Below the pieces are notes generated by a model, which was given only the letters and a program-made list of their open reading frames with translations, did not search any database and was not told where the DNA came from. Of a DNA stretch of 64,000 nt, positions 17,701 to 24,492 are shown piece by piece. Location: NCBI GenBank assembly GCA_947564305.1, contig CANOBT010000005.1:1-64000 (forward strand), in the 5' to 3' direction. How positions within the stretch are numbered: the first letter of the stretch is position 1; every line of letters starts with the position of its first letter. The position numbers and the translations under genes are program-made. The stretch comes from an uncultured Lachnospiraceae bacterium (GTDB lineage Bacteria > Bacillota_A > Clostridia > Lachnospirales > Lachnospiraceae).

Positions 17701-17796
17701 TGCATCAGCCCCTTTGCCTGCTAATGATTCAATTGTACACGGCATTCCTGGAAAATTCAGGCAGGCTCCTTTTTCCAGTAACGTTCGTCTGTCCAT
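14734..17796 (-). CDS. Ser/Thr protein kinase-NACHT NTPase fusion with membrane anchor
   Basis: About 1020 residues. The N-terminal kinase domain has the beta-3 lysine in VLIKEL (about 54), catalytic loop HLDISPDN (171-178), metal-binding DYN in place of DFG (194-196) and APE (220-222). A NACHT/STAND-type NTPase follows, with Walker A GSGGMGKTT (387-395) and Walker B LLLLLDGYNE (496-505). One transmembrane helix lies near 755-776, and the helical C-terminal 240 residues are then outside. Such fusions act as signal-gated switches. The ATG at 17796 has GGAG 6 bases upstream; an ATG 12 bases earlier lacks one. A duplicated hairpin element lies in frame between Walker A and B. The trigger and phosphorylation target are unknown. 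Confidence 0.82.
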   Translation of the reverse strand: MDRRTLLEKGACLNFPGMPCTIESLAGKGADAIVYLGSYPDEQQPHLRHRVLIKELFPYHPQGAVYRDEEDNICFDEDGEETMRLHRMSFGRGNEVHIRLQGSHPEELDFHVNTFSMHHTLYSVLGFSGGRSMDRESALPGAGKTPLTVHIRRMMGVLNVLEAFHEEGYLHLDISPDNILLLGEGRKERVSLIDYNSVHTLEEIQNRKSVYYSAKEGYTAPEIQMGRIRSIGFSADLYSVTAVFYRCITGRKLTAMQMISRAVPALSDAECVKGMPDTVLGMLQRIMKRGLAPSIRLRYPDVPAMRKDLEELQDRIEGKGITHWALWEVGRASILRTVKANPALDYIREEEKLYPIAGAHSDGKRVTLPELFQSVIMSEGCPAVLLGSGGMGKTTALLRMAYLQPPQYCDVKPAVFYISLYGWNNSGDDYIKNKILENLRFKQETDSMEMAKHELLRLLSAPFYTLPDAKRPFVRSTLDAGCPNGYTLPDAKRPKLLLLLDGYNEASGELTLLLKEISELSALAGLRILLTSRSPISGLDCQEIRLCQMDEAEVVGILAKNGILPPENKKLLRLLCTPMMLSIFVKTALDGGKQLLIDSKEADPQKQLLSRYLSAMLEKEEKNAPEDPQRKWGTEAALYYVLPKLADFLKSKGTAASDQELLPLINKCFHRLSKSDMTAVFPEWIGRLSDIRGNAGNAEEWYGLMVHSILWRRLGLLIRDEDGKYRIVHQLIEGYLAEICRDFERKFAWRQRSRNAVIALVCLLLAGASWKWLYLPYQASLVQEEKKVHYDEALSDTVLSTAFQAYINLARQYESVVDILECLQEEETDEKEYERALLGFDTVISTTSADHTERMSGYADTLLTTGEVMPWSEEPLDAEAYKKLVSLPTERAENYLKYIEILKELKNDRTIWEEFGEDYLEELALAVECDAHVAGKYYKILIEPELDAMEENGSQEEKKQRHQFAKTQADYPKQNEVTKMCDEDSLEQYEENQDTAWEVLYRNTAVYMTARGSQGENTEK
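16316..16407 (-). repeat. In-frame palindromic repeat inside kinase-NACHT gene
   Basis: Two identical 26-bp copies (16316-16341 and 16382-16407) flank a 40-bp spacer, giving a 66-bp (22-codon) period that repeats TLPDAKRP in the protein. Each copy contains GGACGC-GAA-GCGTCC on the coding strand, and the spacer holds two further mini-hairpins, one around CCCGAACGGG and one with a GCGAAGC core. The frame is kept, so the unit is translated. Confidence 0.85.
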
Positions 17797-17870
17797 AATC
17801 CTCTCCATTTCTGTTACGCGTAAATGCTCGACAGAAATATATTAACCTTCTCCCGGCAATAGTTTTGAAA

Positions 17871-19142
17871 TTAGTTTCCATTGTCTTTTTCCTCATCCGG
17901 TCGTTCGCCGAACATCTTCCTGAAAAGACCTCTCATACGGATATCTACTCCCCACATATCCTCCTCACAGATACCGTAAATAACCAGCCAGTCAAACGGA
18001 GAACGTGGATCCAACGGCGCAAAACCGCACAATACCAACATATAATTCAGACGGCTGTATAAACTCTCAAAAGCAGCCTCTCTGAGTGTATCTATATCGC
18101 CGTCCTCATCTCTATCTAGATACCTGCCATCATCGCCATATCCGCCGCCGTCCATATATCTGCCATTCTGCAGTTCATCCTCTTCATCCGCTCCCTGGTC
18201 AACGGCAAGAAATAACAGAATCAGAACCTTGCGGGTCACATCTGTCTTTCTGGACTTCATCCTGGATAATGTGGTTTCATCCGGCCAGTTTGCCGCCACA
18301 TTTTCCTGCACTTTTGTAAACAGCAGCCGTTCTTCCCCGGAAAGTTCTCCTTTCTTTTTCTTTCCTGCCAGTTCCTTTGCATAGAGGACATTTCTTTCAT
18401 ACATATACTCTTTAAGGATACTGCGCACACTCAGGCGCTCCTGCCCGGTCACTTCCGCGGCCGCAAGGTTTTCTTCCAGGGCAGGCTCCTTCAGAATATC
18501 CATCATATCCCGAAAAATCTCATAAGCGTTATTATGGTATCTTCCAAGCCTTTCCGCGGCATGCTCCAGATAGTCTGCCAGTTCTTCCTTTGTATCCAGC
18601 GCAGTGATTTCCTCTCTTATAATCGGGGTAAAACTATCCTCTGACGGTGTCATCCGGTCTTTTGCCCGGGAAAGAAGTGATTTCATCTGTGTATGCAGCT
18701 CTGCTGCCTCCGTATAAGACATATCATGCTGCAAAGCAAAAATATATACAATCTCGTCCGGATTTCTATAATGCAGCGACTCTTCCGAAATCATTGTGAT
18801 AAGTTCATCGGCTTCCTCTATAGACAACTCCAGAATAAAGCAGACTTCAATTGCATCCTGCTTTTTGATTGAACTGACCGGATTTTTTGTACTCAGCCAC
18901 CCTCTGACACGCCGCTCCACCGCGTCTTTTTTGCGTTTCGGATCGTGTTCCATAAGTCCCTGTACCAAAATTTTACGCAGATTCTTCCCGCGGCTGAATT
19001 TTTCCAGTTTCTCCCGAAGAGTACGAATCTTCGAGTTTTTCTCCAGATATTCTACCGCGTCCTGAATGGTCAGAATGTCTGATCTCGCCGCATCATAAAG
19101 GCATCTCGATATTTCTGTCATTTCTGGTTTTATAATAAACAC
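17871..19142 (-). CDS. Hypothetical protein linked to the kinase-NACHT gene
   Basis: About 423 residues, mostly helical and charged, with no signal or membrane segment. The first 110 residues contain a possible helix-turn-helix-like part (RRVRGWLSTKNPVSSIKKQDAIE). A Gly/Asp-rich linker (about 350-375) precedes a conserved-looking end around CGFAPLDPRSPFDWLVIYGI. I do not know a function for it. I chose the GTG at 19142 because AGGA lies 6 bases upstream; a TTG at 19160 in frame has no clear site. It is the first gene of the island transcript, 74 bp before the kinase gene, so it may regulate or feed the kinase. Confidence 0.55.
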   Translation of the reverse strand: MFIIKPEMTEISRCLYDAARSDILTIQDAVEYLEKNSKIRTLREKLEKFSRGKNLRKILVQGLMEHDPKRKKDAVERRVRGWLSTKNPVSSIKKQDAIEVCFILELSIEEADELITMISEESLHYRNPDEIVYIFALQHDMSYTEAAELHTQMKSLLSRAKDRMTPSEDSFTPIIREEITALDTKEELADYLEHAAERLGRYHNNAYEIFRDMMDILKEPALEENLAAAEVTGQERLSVRSILKEYMYERNVLYAKELAGKKKKGELSGEERLLFTKVQENVAANWPDETTLSRMKSRKTDVTRKVLILLFLAVDQGADEEDELQNGRYMDGGGYGDDGRYLDRDEDGDIDTLREAAFESLYSRLNYMLVLCGFAPLDPRSPFDWLVIYGICEEDMWGVDIRMRGLFRKMFGERPDEEKDNGN

Positions 19143-19211
19143 CTCGTTTCCTGTAGCCAATCTGCTATGCAGATTGATTGCCTGCTTATCCGCCGTTTAC
19201 ACACTTTTTCT

Positions 19212-19229
19212 CTGGTAACATTATACCAG
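19212..19229. promoter_or_regulatory. Palindrome over likely -10 of island promoter
   Basis: CTGGTA and TACCAG flank a 6-bp centre. A TATAAT hexamer for the minus-strand island transcript lies inside the palindrome (19220-19225), with no good -35. This is the classic place for a repressor or activator site; the XRE protein at 19491 is the natural candidate. Confidence 0.5.
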
Positions 19230-19372
19230 TTTATTTTTTATTTATCTGGAAAAAATAATGATTGAATTATCGAATTAACGTCATATGTATAGCGTACTAT
19301 ATAGACTTCTCATTTATTAACTGATTCGTTAAAATCAAAAATATATCACTGTCCGGTCTGTTAGCCAAAATA

Positions 19373-19420
19373 CAGAAAACCTGCCACTGGCAGCTTTTCT
19401 GCATACTATGGTATTTAAAG
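19373..19420 (+). repeat. Dispersed hairpin repeat, copy A
   Basis: About 48 bp: an inverted repeat (CAGAAAA...TGCC-ACT-GGCA...TTTTCTG) followed by CATACTATGGTATTTAAAG. A close copy lies at 35301-35349. Here it falls in the leader of the XRE gene. The rest of the 19161-19490 gap holds AT-rich sequence and the operator-like palindrome. Confidence 0.6.
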
Positions 19421-19490
19421 TCTCTGTACAGGCAGCAGAGTATCCGCTTTCCTTTTTGTTTTCACGGGAACAGTCAGAGAGGAGTTAGTC

Positions 19491-19814
19491 ATGAAAGAAT
19501 TTGATCCTTTAGAAAGAATCCAGGAACTTTGCGATGAACGCAGCTGGTCCTATTATCAGTTGTCAAAAGTCTCCGGAATCGCATATTCTACACTCAGCAC
19601 TATGATCAACAAGCACAACATGCCGTCCCTCCCCACATTGCAGAGGCTGTGTGACGGGTTTGGCATTTCTGTCACTGATTTTTTTGAACCAGACAGAAGC
19701 AGCAGTTCTCTGACCGCCGACCAGGCAGAGTGCCTGTCTCTTTTCACCGCACTTTCCCCGGAGGACAAGCAGCTTGCTCTTGCCTATCTGAAGGGATTGT
19801 CTAAGACATTATGA
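19491..19814 (+). CDS. XRE-family transcriptional regulator
   Basis: A 107-residue helix-turn-helix protein of the Cro/C1 type. The DNA-binding helices span residues 8-62 (LCDERSWSYYQLSKVSGIAYSTLSTMI). The C-terminus (about 72-107) is a short helical domain, possibly for dimerisation. AGAGGAG precedes the ATG. It is divergent from the minus-strand island, with a 330-bp shared upstream region carrying a palindrome at the likely island promoter. It is therefore probably the local regulator of the island. The start, length and fold are typical for small XRE repressors. Confidence 0.85.
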   Translation: MKEFDPLERIQELCDERSWSYYQLSKVSGIAYSTLSTMINKHNMPSLPTLQRLCDGFGISVTDFFEPDRSSSSLTADQAECLSLFTALSPEDKQLALAYLKGLSKTL

Positions 19815-19902
19815 ACATATTATGGGCTTTCTTTTGCCGTATCTTCACACACTGTACGCATTCACCCACTTTATAGTACAATTTTTTATCCAAACATTTT
19901 TC

Positions 19903-19940
19903 AAAACAAAAAGCGCCCTGTTCCATGCCCCCGTACAGGG
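19903..19940 (-). terminator. Terminator of the rplK-rplA operon
   Basis: On the minus strand CCCTGT and ACAGGG form a stem, followed by CGCTTTTTGTTTTG. Direct copies of an AAAACAAAA(A)GCGCC segment flank the loop region. It lies about 160 bp past rplA, and the 19815-20103 gap holds no other gene that I can see. Confidence 0.65.
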
Positions 19941-20103
19941 ACCACAAAACAAAAGCGCCTTTTTGTTCTTCAACGTATTTACTTAATCTATCTTCGATTT
20001 TCTACGCAACTCATTAAAAAGCCCGATTTCATTCTGTAACAAAAATTCCGGCATATACCAGGATATCTTTGGCAGACCGTATCGAATCTTTTCTCACAGA
20101 ATC

Positions 20104-20796
20104 TTACTGCAGCTTCATCGGATTAATCTTGATGCCAGGTCCCATTGTAGATGTGATTGTCACGCTCTTCAGGAACTGTCCTTTTACTGCTGCCGGTCTT
20201 GCTTTAATGATTGCATCAATAAGCGTCTGGAAGTTGTCCGCTAACTGTTCTTCGGTAAAAGAAGCCTTACCGATCGGCACATGGATAATGTTTGTCTTGT
20301 CCAATCTGTACTCAATCTTACCAGCTTTGATATCGTTGATTGCCTTTGTCACGTCCATTGTAACCGTACCAGCCTTCGGGTTTGGCATAAGTCCCTTAGG
20401 TCCAAGTACACGTCCAAGACGTCCAACAACACCCATCATATCCGGTGTAGCAACTACTACATCAAAATCAAGCCAGCCTTCGTTCTGAATCTTCGGAACC
20501 AATTCCTGTCCACCGACAAAATCAGCGCCTGCTGCCTGAGCCTCGTCTGCCTTCGCGTCCTTTGCAAATACAAGGATACGGACTGTCTTACCCGTTCCAT
20601 GAGGCAGTACAACCGCGCCACGAATCTGCTGATCAGCATGACGTCCGTCACATCCGGTTCTGATATGAGCTTCGATTGTCTCATCAAATTTTGCAACTGC
20701 TGCTTTCTTTACTAAGGAGATAGCCTCTGCCTTTTCGTAAAGATTTCCTCTTTCGATCTGTTTTGCAGCTTCGATATATTTCTTTCCTCGTTTCAT
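20104..20796 (-). CDS. rplA: 50S ribosomal protein L1
   Basis: Full-length L1 (230 aa), recognised by [11 protein letters not shown] at the start, the [12 protein letters not shown] segment, [21 protein letters not shown] in the middle and the [14 protein letters not shown] end. It binds 23S rRNA in the L1 stalk and, in many bacteria, represses its own mRNA. AGGAGG precedes the ATG. It follows rplK with a spacer that carries a hairpin also found before rplK. The usual next genes rplJ and rplL are absent; a terminator and then an accessory island follow instead. Confidence 0.97.
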   Translation of the reverse strand: MKRGKKYIEAAKQIERGNLYEKAEAISLVKKAAVAKFDETIEAHIRTGCDGRHADQQIRGAVVLPHGTGKTVRILVFAKDAKADEAQAAGADFVGGQELVPKIQNEGWLDFDVVVATPDMMGVVGRLGRVLGPKGLMPNPKAGTVTMDVTKAINDIKAGKIEYRLDKTNIIHVPIGKASFTEEQLADNFQTLIDAIIKARPAAVKGQFLKSVTITSTMGPGIKINPMKLQ

Positions 20797-20812
20797 TCTA
20801 AATAACCTCCTT

Positions 20813-20843
20813 GTGGTATTCGCGGGACTAAAACCCCTCCCAC
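20813..20843 (-). promoter_or_regulatory. Leader hairpin before rplA
   Basis: On the minus strand GTGGGAGGGG-TTTTA-GTCCCGCGAATACCAC forms a two-part stem just upstream of the rplA ribosome binding site. Nearly the same sequence precedes rplK (21320-21349). This is the place expected for an L1-binding translational operator; the assignment is inferred. Confidence 0.5.
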
Positions 20844-20877
20844 TGCTTTCCTCTTCGTTACTTCTGTTATGGACCTA

Positions 20878-21303
20878 TTACCCTTCTACAGTAACCCCCA
20901 TAGAACGGCAGGTTCCTTCTACCATACTCATCGCTGCTTCCAAAGATGCTGCATTCAAATCAGGCATCTTTGTCTTTGCAATCTCTTCTACCTGGGCTTT
21001 CGTAATCTTTGCAACCTTTGTCTTGTTCGGAACACCGGAACCAGATTTGATGTTGCATGCCTTCTTGATCAGGACTGCTGCCGGAGGAGTCTTTGTAACG
21101 AAGCTGAAGCTTCTGTCACTGTAAACCGTGATGACAACCGGGATCACCAGGTCACCCTGATCTGCTGTCCTTGCGTTGAACTGCTTTGTAAATTCAACGA
21201 TGTTGACACCATGCTGTCCAAGTGCAGGACCTACCGGTGGTGCCGGAGTTGCCTTGCCGGCCGGAATCTGTAACTTAATATAACCTTCTACTTTTTTTGC
21301 CAT
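20878..21303 (-). CDS. rplK: 50S ribosomal protein L11
   Basis: Complete L11 (141 aa). Recognised by [33 protein letters not shown] near the start and the [26 protein letters not shown]-terminus, which binds the GTPase-associated region of 23S rRNA. AGGAGG precedes the ATG. It lies between nusG and rplA with short spacers in the standard order and is part of the same transcript. A hairpin repeated before rplA lies in its leader. Confidence 0.97.
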   Translation of the reverse strand: MAKKVEGYIKLQIPAGKATPAPPVGPALGQHGVNIVEFTKQFNARTADQGDLVIPVVITVYSDRSFSFVTKTPPAAVLIKKACNIKSGSGVPNKTKVAKITKAQVEEIAKTKMPDLNAASLEAAMSMVEGTCRSMGVTVEG

Positions 21304-21319
21304 TTTTCATTACCTCCTT

Positions 21320-21349
21320 GTGGTATTCGCGGGATAAAATCCCTCCCAC
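21320..21349 (-). promoter_or_regulatory. Leader hairpin before rplK
   Basis: On the minus strand GTGGGAGGGAT-TTT-ATCCCGCGAATACCAC folds with GTGG/CCAC outer and GGGAT/ATCCC inner pairs, between the nusG stop and the rplK ribosome binding site. It differs from the rplA copy by only a few bases, mostly compensating or in the loop. Confidence 0.55.
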
Positions 21350-21352
21350 TTC

Positions 21353-21868
21353 TTAATCCATCTTCTTGACTTCTGAAAAGCTCAGTTCAACCGGTGTCTC
21401 ACGGCCGAACAGTTCTACATTGATCGACAGGTTCTCTTTCTGTTCATTCACGGTCTGTACAACACCTACCGTACCTTCCCAGGCGCCGCTTAATACAACG
21501 ACGGTATCGCCTTCCGCAAAGTTGACCTTTACTTCCTGACGGATACCGAACCTCTCCATCTCATCTTCCTCCAAAGGAACCGGCTTGGAGCCCGGACCGA
21601 CGAATCCGGTCACCCCCCGTGTGTTGCGGACTACATACCATGTGTCATCGTTCATAAACATATGGATCATGACGTAACCCGGAAACAGCTTCTTCATACT
21701 GACCTTCTGAACGCCGTTCTTCTGTTCCACAACTTCCTCCAAAGGAACCCGGACCTCCAAAATCTGGTCTTCCAGATGGCGGTTTTCGATTGTTTTGTCA
21801 ATGTTTGCTTTTACTTTGTTCTCATACCCGGAATAGGTATGGACTACATACCATCTTGCCTCTGACAT
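21353..21868 (-). CDS. nusG: Transcription termination/antitermination factor NusG
   Basis: A 171-residue NusG. The N-terminal NGN domain starts ARWYVVHTYSGYENKV and includes KLFPGYVMIHM and the conserved VRNTRGVTGFVG. The C-terminal KOW domain is in FAEGDTVVVLSGAWEGTVGVVQTV. It binds RNA polymerase and couples transcription to pausing, termination and translation. It is the gene between secE and rplK, as usual in Firmicutes. Confidence 0.97.
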   Translation of the reverse strand: MSEARWYVVHTYSGYENKVKANIDKTIENRHLEDQILEVRVPLEEVVEQKNGVQKVSMKKLFPGYVMIHMFMNDDTWYVVRNTRGVTGFVGPGSKPVPLEEDEMERFGIRQEVKVNFAEGDTVVVLSGAWEGTVGVVQTVNEQKENLSINVELFGRETPVELSFSEVKKMD

Positions 21869-21893
21869 AAAATCACCTTTCTGCTGCAGCTTC

Positions 21894-22094
21894 CTACCTT
21901 ACCAAAAGGTCAATTCCATATTTCATGATTGCATCGATGATCGTAATGATCACTCCCAGTAATACGGAAACCGACACGACTGCTGTTGTCTGCCTGACAA
22001 GTGCATTCTTATCCGGCCAGATTACTTTCCTGAATTCTGCCTGAAGTCCTTTGAACCAGCTTTTCTTCTGCGTTTTTTCTGTTTTTCCGCTCAT
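21894..22094 (-). CDS. secE: Preprotein translocase subunit SecE
   Basis: A 66-residue single-span SecE: a polar N-terminus, the conserved amphipathic EFRKVIWPDKNAL segment, and one transmembrane helix (about VVSVSVLLGVIITIIDAIM). It clamps SecY in the Sec translocon. I prefer the ATG at 22094; a GTG at 22103 in frame is possible but lies only two bases from the GAGAGG site. It sits between rpmG and nusG. Confidence 0.93.
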   Translation of the reverse strand: MSGKTEKTQKKSWFKGLQAEFRKVIWPDKNALVRQTTAVVSVSVLLGVIITIIDAIMKYGIDLLVR

Positions 22095-22117
22095 ATCATC
22101 CACATCCTCTCAAATGA

Positions 22118-22267
22118 CTATTTCGTCTCTTTGTGCAGTGTGTGTGATCTGCAGAACTTACAGTACTTCTTCGTCTCCATACGTTCCGGATGAGTTTTTT
22201 TGTCTTTCATCATGTTGTAATTACGGTTCTTGCATTCCGTACATTCCAATGTGATTCTTGTGCGCAC
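22118..22267 (-). CDS. rpmG: 50S ribosomal protein L33
   Basis: A 49-residue L33 of the zinc-binding type: two CxxC pairs (CTEC and CKFC) and the [17 protein letters not shown] core. The GTG at 22267 with GAGGTGG upstream gives the normal length; the open frame upstream is leader sequence, not protein. It is the first gene of the rpmG-secE-nusG-rplK-rplA transcript. Confidence 0.94.
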   Translation of the reverse strand: MRTRITLECTECKNRNYNMMKDKKTHPERMETKKYCKFCRSHTLHKETK

Positions 22268-22434
22268 AACTTCCACCTCGCTTTTTGTTATAGGCATCCT
22301 CCCGAAATACTCCTGTAAAGACAGGTACAGGGGCGTTTCCAAAAGATACACATTTACTTCACTACTTGTTGCTGATGGTTGCGAAGCCATCAATTTTAGG
22401 CATAAAAAAAAGACCTTCTTCCATTCGCACGGAA

Positions 22435-22464
22435 ATTGTAACATATGGCGCATATAGAAGTCAA
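22435..22464 (-). promoter_or_regulatory. Promoter of the rpmG-rplA operon
   Basis: On the minus strand TTGACT (22459-22464) and TACAAT (22435-22440) are separated by 18 bp. This gives a leader of about 160 nt before rpmG, which includes a short GATGG...CCATC hairpin. Confidence 0.7.
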
Positions 22465-22536
22465 GTCCTTTTATTGATGAAACTGATGAATTTACGTTAC
22501 TATCGCATTTACTGCCGCAAGGTCACGGTAATGTCC

Positions 22537-22567
22537 ACGGGACAGCATATTGCGCCGCATGTCCCGT
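22537..22567 (-). terminator. Stem-loop between LacI gene and rpmG promoter
   Basis: ACGGGACA and TGTCCCGT form a perfect 8-bp stem 16 bp past the LacI-type gene. No T-tract follows, so it could be a factor-assisted terminator or an mRNA 3' end. Confidence 0.4.
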
Positions 22568-22582
22568 AAACAATAACCGGCT

Positions 22583-23584
22583 CTATTCAATAGTCCTGAC
22601 AGAATCCCCCTCCTGCATCTTGATTCCAAAGCTCATTTTTACCGGAGCCTCGTCCCCCTTCTTTTCAATTCGATTTAACAGTAATTCCACCGCTTTCTTA
22701 CACATTTTCTCCATCGGCTGTACAATCATGTACCAGCTAGGCTGTACGACCCCGGTAATCATCAAAGCATCAAATCCAATCAGGGAAATATCTTCGGGGC
22801 AGGAAAATTCTGACTCGTTGACCGCTAAAACCCCGCCCAGCATAGTATCGTAATTCCCCATAAGGACCGCAGTGGGACGATTAGGGCTTGCAAGCAATTC
22901 CTTCATCTTCTCATACCCCACTTCGGTAGAATGCCGTCCTTTCTTTATGTACCCTTCCTTAATCTCAAGCCCTGCTTGGCGCATGGCATCTTCGTAGCCC
23001 TTAATTCGTTCCACTCCGGTATATTCCACATCCGAAGCAATCACTGCAATATCTTTGTGATTGTGCTCCTGCAGAATCTTGACCGCACGGTAAGCAGCGA
23101 TTTTATTATCAATTCCGACACAGTCAAATTCCTCATCCTGGAAGGAACGGTCCACCAGGACAATGGGAATCTTCGCCTGTTTTGCCGGCTTCAAAAAACC
23201 GCCTTCCATACTGACCGGAAGTACGATAATTCCGTCTACTCTCCGGCTCACCAGAAATTTTAAGTTTTCTGCCTCAATTTCCTCATTATTGCAAGAATCA
23301 CAAATCATAGTCGCATATCCATATTTTCTCAGCTCCTGCCCGATATAATGCAGCAGTTTCCCAGAAAAATAACACTCAATATCATGAACCATAACCCCTA
23401 CAATCCTGGTCTTGTTCTTCACAAGACCTCTCGCAATCTCATTCACCTCATAATGAAGTTCTTTAATCGCTTCTTCAATCAGGATCTTGTTCTCCGGAAG
23501 CACGTTTCCTCCATTTAAGTACTTGGAAATCGTTGCCAGAGATAAGCCTGTCCTGTTTTTTACATCACGCATTGTTGCTGACAC
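22583..23584 (-). CDS. LacI-family transcriptional regulator
   Basis: About 333 residues. The LacI-type helix-turn-helix (SATMRDVKNRTGLSLATISKYLNGGNV) leads into the hinge and a periplasmic-binding-protein-like effector domain (TRIVGVMVHDIECYFSGKLL, GIIVLPVS, DISLIGFDALMITG). The GTG at 23584 has GGAAGG 8 bases upstream and gives the usual SATM start; a GTG 9 bases earlier overlaps that site. It resembles the LacI protein at 40022-41032, including the rare SYLNGGNV-type recognition helix end. It probably controls the dehydrogenase-kinase cluster at 24.5-29.2 kb or itself, through the inverted repeat at 23632-23653. Confidence 0.9.
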   Translation of the reverse strand: MSATMRDVKNRTGLSLATISKYLNGGNVLPENKILIEEAIKELHYEVNEIARGLVKNKTRIVGVMVHDIECYFSGKLLHYIGQELRKYGYATMICDSCNNEEIEAENLKFLVSRRVDGIIVLPVSMEGGFLKPAKQAKIPIVLVDRSFQDEEFDCVGIDNKIAAYRAVKILQEHNHKDIAVIASDVEYTGVERIKGYEDAMRQAGLEIKEGYIKKGRHSTEVGYEKMKELLASPNRPTAVLMGNYDTMLGGVLAVNESEFSCPEDISLIGFDALMITGVVQPSWYMIVQPMEKMCKKAVELLLNRIEKKGDEAPVKMSFGIKMQEGDSVRTIE

Positions 23585-23631
23585 GAATCTCACCTTCCTT
23601 TTCTTTCATGAAACGTTCTGTTCTTGCTCGT

Positions 23632-23653
23632 GTTCACTGAACAAACAGTGAAC
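23632..23653. promoter_or_regulatory. Inverted repeat upstream of LacI gene
   Basis: GTTCACTG and CAGTGAAC are perfect 8-bp arms around AACAAA. It lies about 50 bp upstream of the LacI start, with a looser GTGAAC-type copy near 23750. A plausible autoregulatory operator. Confidence 0.5.
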
Positions 23654-23823
23654 ACAAACCTGTTTATTGTCCTTCTTAGTAAATCACATATCCCTCTGAG
23701 AAGTCAATAGAAAAGCTCATATTCTCTAAAAACATGGGGCGAACAAGCGAACATAGAGTGAACATAAAAATTTGCCATTTCATTTATTCCTCTTTTGATG
23801 TATAATGTTAAAAAATGTTGTTT

Positions 23824-23864
23824 ATTCAGAACAGCAGTCATAAGCCATCTCTGCTGCCCTGAAT
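23824..23864. repeat. Palindromic ATTCAG repeat, short form
   Basis: Arms ATTCAGAACAGCAG and CTGCTGCCCTGAAT form a stem around a 13-bp loop, 35 bp upstream of the lipoprotein gene. Related ends occur at 30253-30444, 58355-58424 and 62907-62950. Confidence 0.65.
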
Positions 23865-23899
23865 TATTATGTGATTTTTGAGATTTTGGAGGTTCTACA

Positions 23900-24430
23900 A
23901 TGAAACAAACAAAAAGATGTCTCTCTCTCTTTCTGACCCTGGCAGTTCTTACTGCCTGTCTTGCAGGATGCCAAAAAAAAGCTGTCACGTGCCCATTTAC
24001 CACGATTACATGGGAAAACACGCTGGAAGACATCACGAAGCTGGAAGGGGATTCTATGGAAACCTATGATTCCGTGTATGACGGCACGACCTATACGTTT
24101 CCAAAGGAATTTGACGGGCTGAATGGAACGATCAAATATATGTTTGATGATGAGGAAAAACTGGTCTGTATGTCATGGCTTTACGAGACCGATGATTCCG
24201 AGGACCTTGCAGATGTGTATGACAAAATCCACGGGGAAGCAGAGGACATGCTGGGAGAAAGCGGATTCCAATTTCATTCCGAGCAGTTTGCGGACCTTGT
24301 TTCTCCCAATGATGTCTGGTATCTGGATAGCGGAAATGTCATATTGAGTACCGTTGACACGAATGAATTAAAAGTACTGCAATATACATTTCTCCATCCC
24401 GATGTTTCTGAGGAAAAACCTCAGAAGTAA
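23900..24430 (+). CDS. Small lipoprotein of unknown function
   Basis: A 176-residue protein with a lipoprotein signal: MKQTKRC, a hydrophobic core, and LAGC with the lipidated cysteine at residue 24. The mature part is small and acidic, with alternating strand and helix patterns (YTFPKEFDGLNGTIKYMFDDEEKLVCMSW would fit a beta-hairpin). It is a single plus-strand gene convergent with the dehydrogenase cluster. I do not recognise a family. It should sit on the outer face of the membrane. Confidence 0.7.
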   Translation: MKQTKRCLSLFLTLAVLTACLAGCQKKAVTCPFTTITWENTLEDITKLEGDSMETYDSVYDGTTYTFPKEFDGLNGTIKYMFDDEEKLVCMSWLYETDDSEDLADVYDKIHGEAEDMLGESGFQFHSEQFADLVSPNDVWYLDSGNVILSTVDTNELKVLQYTFLHPDVSEEKPQK

Positions 24431-24492
24431 ACTATTTTTTTAAGACGGGCAGGCAGGATGCTTTCGATATCTTCCGGTAATTTTTAAAAATT

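Noticed and set aside
19990..20103. Ribosomal L10 leader after rplA
   Set aside because: No recognisable L10-leader core is seen, and the genes that follow are unrelated.
22268..22453. Longer N-terminus for L33
   Set aside because: The 49-residue form from GTG 22267 with GAGGTGG is the family length; the upstream part is leader RNA.
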